A program made the position numbers and the translations under genes. This document shows positions 14,511 through 18,052 of a stretch of 18,052 bases of DNA, one piece after another; the first letter of the stretch is position 1; every line of letters begins with the position of its first letter. Location of the stretch: contig DASUNJ010000112.1 of assembly GCA_036277235.1 (NCBI GenBank), positions 1 to 18,052 of the forward strand, given 5' to 3'. Source of the stretch: DATMER01 sp036277235. Its GTDB lineage: Bacteria > Acidobacteriota > Thermoanaerobaculia > Multivoradales > UBA5704. The notes beneath the pieces are model-generated. The model saw only the letters and a program-made list of their open reading frames with translations. It searched no databases and had not been told where the DNA came from.

Positions 14511-16418
14511 ATGAACGGCATCCGCTGGACGCACCGGCTGCGCTACGGTTTCGACAACGCCATGTCCCGCGGGACCCCGGCCCTGATCGGGTTTCTGGGT
14601 CTCGCCTCCCTCACCCTGATCGCCATCGCGGCGCTGGTCATGGTGATCCTGCGCATCGTTCCGGGCGGCATGGACAGCCCGCCGGATTTCGTGGAGAGCA
14701 TGTGGCTGAGCCTCATGCGCACCCTCGACTCCGGCACCATGGGCGGCGACGAAGGGCGCGGCTTCCGCGTCACCATGCTCCTCGTGACCCTGGGCGGCAT
14801 TTTCATCGTCAGCGCGCTCATCGGCGTCCTCAACAGCGGCCTGGAAGCCAAGCTCGACGAGCTGCGCAAGGGGCGCTCCTTCGTCATCGAGAAGGACCAC
14901 ACGCTGATCCTCGGCTGGTCGCCCAAGATCTTCACCATCGTCTCCGAGCTCGTCCTCGCCAACGAAAACCGGCGCAAGCCGCGCATCGTGATCCTGGCCG
15001 ACAAGGACAAGATCGAGATGGAGGACGAGATCCGCGACGAGGTGGGGGACACCGGCAAGACCAAGATCATCTGCCGCCGGGGCAGCCCGCTCGCGCTCAA
15101 CGACCTGGAGATCGTGAACCCGCACCAGGCGCGGTCGATCATCGTGCTGGCGCCCGAGAGCGACGAGCCCGACTCCGAAGTCATCAAGACGATCCTGGCG
15201 ATCACCAACAACCCCGACCGGCGGCCCGAGCCCTACCACATCGTGGCCGAGATCGCGGAGCCGAAGAACGTCGAAGTGGCGCGGATGGTCGGCCGGGACG
15301 AGGCGGAGCTCGTCGTCACCGGCGACCTGATCCCGCGCATCATCGTCCAGACCTCGCGCCAGTCCGGCCTGAGCGTCGTCTACACGGAGCTGCTGGACTT
15401 CGGCGGCGACGAGATCTACTTCCACGAAGAGCCGAACCTGGTGGGAAAGAACTTCGGGGAATCCCTCCTCGCCTTCGAGGATTCCACGATCATGGGCCTG
15501 CTCAGGCAGGACGGCACCATGCTCCTCAACCCGCCCATGGATACGAGCATCGCAGCGGGCGACAGGGTCATCGCCATCTCCGAGGATGACGACACCGTGC
15601 GCGTCTCCGGCCAGGCGCCCGAGATCGACGAGCGGGCGATCCATGGCGCCCCGGCCGCCGAATCGCGCCCGGAGCGGACCCTGCTGCTCGGCTGGAACGA
15701 GCAGGGCGCGGCCATCGTCCACGAGCTCGATCGCTACGTCGCGCCCGGCTCGGAGCTGACCCTGGTGGCGGACGTCCGCAATATCGCCGGCATTGCCGGC
15801 ATCGCCGCAGAGGAGTGCGGCGACCTGGTCAACCAGAAGCTCACCTGCCGCGAAGCGGACACCAAGGACCGCCGGATCCTCGACAGCCTCGGGGTGCATT
15901 CCTTCGACCAGGTGATCCTGCTCTGCTACTCCGACCAGCTCGACGTGCAGGAGGCGGATGCCCGCACGCTGATCACCCTGCTGCACCTTCGCGACATGGC
16001 GGAGAAGGGCGGGCACGACTTCCGGATCGTCAGCGAAATGCTGGACGCGCGCAACCGCGAGCTGGCGGAGGTCACGCAGGCGGACGACTTCATCGTCAGC
16101 AACAAGCTCACCAGCCTGATGCTCTCGCAGGTGTCGGAGAACAAGGCGCTGAACGCGGTCTTCGCCGACGTGTTCGACCCGGACGGCTCGGAGGTCTACC
16201 TCAAGCCGGCGGGAAACTACGTGGAGCTGGGGGTCGAGGTGAGCTTCTACACCGTCGTCGAAGCCGCCCGCCGGCGCGGCGAAGTGGCCATCGGCTACCG
16301 CCAGATGGCGCACGCCAAGGATGCCGGCAAGTCCTACGGCGTCATGGTCAACCCCAAGAAGTCCGCGCGGCTCGCATTCTCCAGCGCGGACCAGGTCATC
16401 GTGCTGGCTGAGGAGTGA
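14511..16418 (+). CDS. CASTOR/POLLUX-type putative ion channel with RCK-like domains
   Basis: A 635-residue membrane protein resembling bacterial relatives of the plant nuclear channels CASTOR and POLLUX/DMI1. A first membrane segment at about 23-48 is followed by a pore-like stretch WLSLMRTLDSGTMGGDEG (65-82) and a second segment at about 86-106. The rest is cytoplasmic, with two Rossmann-like regulatory halves. The first starts near 129 (HTLILGWSPKIFTIVSEL) and the second near 390 (RTLLLGWNEQGAAIVHEL). The glycine motif in each is GWxxxxxxIVxEL, a variant of the usual nucleotide-binding pattern. Such domains normally gate ion flow in response to ligand. The ATG at 14511 is supported by AGGAGA five bases upstream. 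The last 23 bases overlap the convergent YdeI-like gene. The ion carried is unknown. Confidence 0.85.
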   Translation: MNGIRWTHRLRYGFDNAMSRGTPALIGFLGLASLTLIAIAALVMVILRIVPGGMDSPPDFVESMWLSLMRTLDSGTMGGDEGRGFRVTMLLVTLGGIFIVSALIGVLNSGLEAKLDELRKGRSFVIEKDHTLILGWSPKIFTIVSELVLANENRRKPRIVILADKDKIEMEDEIRDEVGDTGKTKIICRRGSPLALNDLEIVNPHQARSIIVLAPESDEPDSEVIKTILAITNNPDRRPEPYHIVAEIAEPKNVEVARMVGRDEAELVVTGDLIPRIIVQTSRQSGLSVVYTELLDFGGDEIYFHEEPNLVGKNFGESLLAFEDSTIMGLLRQDGTMLLNPPMDTSIAAGDRVIAISEDDDTVRVSGQAPEIDERAIHGAPAAESRPERTLLLGWNEQGAAIVHELDRYVAPGSELTLVADVRNIAGIAGIAAEECGDLVNQKLTCREADTKDRRILDSLGVHSFDQVILLCYSDQLDVQEADARTLITLLHLRDMAEKGGHDFRIVSEMLDARNRELAEVTQADDFIVSNKLTSLMLSQVSENKALNAVFADVFDPDGSEVYLKPAGNYVELGVEVSFYTVVEAARRRGEVAIGYRQMAHAKDAGKSYGVMVNPKKSARLAFSSADQVIVLAEE

Positions 16419-16971
16419 TCCCGAGCTTCTCGTTGCGCTCCAGCATGCCGACGGCCTGCTGGAGCCGCCGCTGCCGGGTCTCCTCCTTCTTGGCCTCGGT
16501 GATCCAGCGCACGTAGTTCTTGCGGTGGGAGGGGGCGAGGCGCTGGAAGGACTCCCAGGCCGCCGGGTGCTCCTGAAGAGCCTCCTCCAGCCATGGAGGA
16601 GGCTCGGCGCCGATGCGCTCGGGCGGCCGGTAATTCGGGTCCGGGTGCAGCTTCGCGATCCCGGCTTCGGTCATCTTCCCCTCCGCCGTCAGCCGCTTGA
16701 CCCGCTCCAGGTTGGAGGGCGACCAGTTCGTGCGGTCCTTCCGCGGCGTGAACGTCTGGGCGTAGTGGTCGTCGTCCAGCTTGCGGGCAATGCTGTCGAT
16801 CCACCCGAAGCAGAGCGCCTCCTCGACCGCAGCGTCGTAGGAGACCCTGGGCTTGCCCGTGTGCTTCTTGGGGTAGACCAGCCAGACCTCCGTCTCGGTG
16901 GCATGGTGCTTCTCCAGCCACGCCCGCCACTCCTCCCGCGTTTCGGCGCGGACCAGCTTCGGCTTGCTCAT
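16396..16971 (-). CDS. YdeI/OmpD-associated family protein
   Basis: A 191-residue cytoplasmic protein. The family core is clear: EEWRAWLEKHH (13-23), EVWLVYPKKHTGKP (28-41), the hallmark AVEEALCFGWIDS (48-60), and FTPRKDRTNWSPSNLERVKRL (74-94). A C-terminal OmdA-like helical segment (about 125-185) contains FQRLAPSHRKNYVRWITEAKK (142-162). Relatives are annotated as bacteriocin-protection or OmpD-associated proteins, but their molecular role is not established. It begins three bases after the ribbon-helix-helix gene's stop, so the two are probably one transcript. It ends convergently inside the channel gene, sharing 23 bases, so any terminator for either gene must lie within the other's coding sequence. 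Confidence 0.9.
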   Translation of the reverse strand: MSKPKLVRAETREEWRAWLEKHHATETEVWLVYPKKHTGKPRVSYDAAVEEALCFGWIDSIARKLDDDHYAQTFTPRKDRTNWSPSNLERVKRLTAEGKMTEAGIAKLHPDPNYRPPERIGAEPPPWLEEALQEHPAAWESFQRLAPSHRKNYVRWITEAKKEETRQRRLQQAVGMLERNEKLGITPQPAR

Positions 16972-16974
16972 GGG

Positions 16975-17226
16975 TTACTCGATCCCGGAATCTACCGTCG
17001 CCAAGCGCATCTCATCAAGCAACTCTTCACGGCGCCACCCGCGAAGCTGAGCACCGCTCGGGTGCGGAAGCAGCTCGAAGATCGAGACGCCGTTTCCCTG
17101 CCTGCGAGTCAGGTACTCGGACATCGCTTCCCGGATGACCTCGGCGACCGGCCGCCCGGCGCGCTCAGCGAGCGACCGCAAGTCGCGGTAGACATCCTCG
17201 TCGACATGAAGGGAAATGGGTTTCAT
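16975..17226 (-). CDS. Ribbon-helix-helix (CopG-like) antitoxin-type DNA-binding protein
   Basis: An 83-residue protein. The first ~42 residues form a ribbon-helix-helix: strand KPISLHVDE (2-10), helix A DVYRDLRSLAERAG (11-24), a turn at RPVAE, and helix B VIREAMSEYLTRR (30-42). The remainder, SIFELLPHPS...RREELLDEMR (48-74), resembles the C-terminal toxin-binding tails of VapB/CopG antitoxins. Those genes are normally followed by a PIN-domain toxin, but here the next gene is a YdeI family protein three bases on. It probably represses its own promoter, since the candidate box lies immediately upstream. It could be an orphan antitoxin or a plain regulator of the YdeI-like gene. Confidence 0.8.
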   Translation of the reverse strand: MKPISLHVDEDVYRDLRSLAERAGRPVAEVIREAMSEYLTRRQGNGVSIFELLPHPSGAQLRGWRREELLDEMRLATVDSGIE

Positions 17227-17232
17227 GAGAGC

Positions 17233-17260
17233 ATCCTATGTCGATATAGAGATCAGGCAA
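17233..17260 (-). promoter_or_regulatory. Candidate promoter of the ribbon-helix-helix gene
   Basis: On the minus strand TTGCCT (17260-17255, four of six -35 consensus bases) and TAGGAT (17238-17233) are separated by 16 bases. TAGGAT lies six bases before the ATG, which would make the transcript leaderless. AGGA within it could instead be the ribosome site. Confidence 0.4.
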
Positions 17261-17345
17261 CTCAGCAGCGGACCGTCCTCCGGGCCGGCTTCGACCGCGT
17301 GCAGGCGGATGCCGTTCGTCGCGATGGTCCGGTGCCTCACTCCCA

Positions 17346-17351
17346 TATACT
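17346..17351 (+). promoter_or_regulatory. Candidate -10 box for a leaderless LURP-one gene
   Basis: TATACT lies exactly six bases before the ATG at 17358, so the predicted first transcribed base is the A of the start codon. There is no Shine-Dalgarno upstream. No clear -35 was found. Confidence 0.5.
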
Positions 17352-17357
17352 GCCTGC

Positions 17358-17852
17358 ATGCGATACCAGATGAAAGAGAAGTTGATTGCCCTGGGCCAGG
17401 ATTTCGTCATCCAGGACGAGAGCGGACGCGACGCCTACTTCGTGGACGGCAAGGCGTTGAGCTTCGGCGACAAGCTGGTGTTCAAGGACATGGCGGGCAA
17501 CGAGCTCGCCCGCATCGAGCAGAAGCTCCTCGCCTGGGGTCCGACCTACGAGATCTACCGCGGCGGGGAGCACGTGGCCACGGTCAAGAAGTCGCTGTTC
17601 ACCCTCTTCCGCAGCAAGTTCGCCGTGGACGTGCCCGGCCCGGACGACCTGGAGGCGCAGGGCGACTTCCTCAATCACGAGTACACCTTCACCCGCGGCA
17701 GCCAGACCGTGGCGCAGGTGTCGAAGCGCTGGCTCTCCATTCGCGACACCTACGCCATCGACGTCGCCGCGGGCGAGGACGACATCCTCCTCCTGGCCTG
17801 CGCCGTGGTCGTCGACATGGCCAGCCACAAAGAGGGCGATCACGATCATTGA
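17358..17852 (+). CDS. LURP-one-related (YxjI/LOR-like) protein
   Basis: A 164-residue protein matching the LURP-one-related family (PF04525), a twelve-stranded barrel around a central helix. Recognisable blocks are MRYQMKEKLIALGQDFVIQD (1-20), AYFVDGKALSFGDKLVFKD (26-44) and LARIEQKLLAWGPTYEIYRG (50-69). VATVKKSLFTLFRSKFAVDV (73-92) and TYAIDVAAGEDDILLLACAV (131-150) follow. The repeating pattern fits a tubby-like fold. The hydrophobic LLLACAVVVDM stretch is the family's usual buried C-terminal helix, so it is probably not a membrane segment. The biochemical role of the family in bacteria is unknown. It diverges from the ribbon-helix-helix gene across 131 bases and stands alone on its strand. 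Confidence 0.9.
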   Translation: MRYQMKEKLIALGQDFVIQDESGRDAYFVDGKALSFGDKLVFKDMAGNELARIEQKLLAWGPTYEIYRGGEHVATVKKSLFTLFRSKFAVDVPGPDDLEAQGDFLNHEYTFTRGSQTVAQVSKRWLSIRDTYAIDVAAGEDDILLLACAVVVDMASHKEGDHDH

Positions 17853-17888
17853 GGCCCTGGCGCTCCCTCCCCGCTGGTGTTGAACCTT

Positions 17889-17918
17889 GGGCAAGGCACG
17901 CCTTCCCTGGGAGTTTTT
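17889..17918 (+). terminator. Weak candidate terminator after the LURP-one gene
   Basis: GGG-C-AAGG and CCTT-CCC can form a 7-bp stem with one bulged C and a CACG loop, followed six bases later by TTTTT. The gap before the T-run and the bulge make this uncertain. From here to the window end (18052) I see no gene that can be supported. Confidence 0.3.
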
Positions 17919-18052
17919 CATGCAGCTGCGCTGCACCCGAAGATCGATGAAAATAGTCGTGGATAGGTGCCGGCGTGAGACCGGAGCGCACTGGTGCCTC
18001 TGAGCCCGCCTGGGTGTTTGGTCGAGGGTGGTCTTCGGAACCCATGATTGTG

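Noticed and set aside
14379..16313. 644-codon open frame antisense to the channel gene
   Set aside because: Another shadow frame. The + strand protein has clear membrane and Rossmann-like domains and a ribosome site.
17920..18003. 27-residue frame with GGGAG upstream
   Set aside because: Too short, no recognisable sequence, and the GGGAG is followed by a T-run that may belong to a terminator.

Overview
The window is GC-rich, densely packed bacterial DNA. The gene content suggests an Acidobacteriota-like soil or MAG genome: a MacB-type exporter with two FtsX permeases and an NtrC-type two-component pair, a long acyl-CoA oxidase-like protein with an extra N-terminal domain, and intergenic hairpins built from AAAGGAC units. 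That placement is an inference from gene style; no rRNA or other phylogenetic marker was compared beyond leuS, which is here but could not be searched.

Layout. Positions 1-5876 form one tightly coupled + strand operon: the tail of a probable HlyD/MacA-type adaptor, an ABC ATPase, two MacB/FtsX-like permeases, a sigma-54-dependent response regulator and its membrane histidine kinase. Start and stop codons overlap or lie within a few bases for all genes after the ATPase. The set looks like a tripartite efflux or envelope-stress exporter with its own regulators. Positions 5877-7024 are an accessory islet: a small lower-GC ricin-type lectin gene, then about 570 bases without a convincing gene. 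That stretch holds two back-to-back 21-bp tandem arrays, two hairpins, and short degenerate copies of the 3' ends of both flanking genes. Positions 7025-9934 on the minus strand carry a large acyl-CoA dehydrogenase/oxidase followed by a ParE-type toxin and its antitoxin.

From 9975 onward the + strand holds a 613-residue protein of unknown function, divergent from the acyl-CoA oxidase-like gene, then leuS, then a CASTOR/POLLUX-type channel with RCK-like domains. leuS is bracketed by two similar long imperfect hairpins made of 9-bp AAAGGAC-type units. The channel gene overlaps tail-to-tail with a minus-strand YdeI/OmpD-associated gene, which lies behind an orphan ribbon-helix-helix antitoxin-like gene. 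A LURP-one/YxjI-type gene diverges from that pair. The last 200 bases hold no supportable gene.

Cross-cutting signals. Several start codons have a -10-like hexamer only 6 to 9 bases upstream, suggesting leaderless or nearly leaderless transcripts. The most unusual DNA is the 6541-7027 stretch and the two hairpins flanking leuS. I found no CRISPR array, tRNA, rRNA or insertion sequence.
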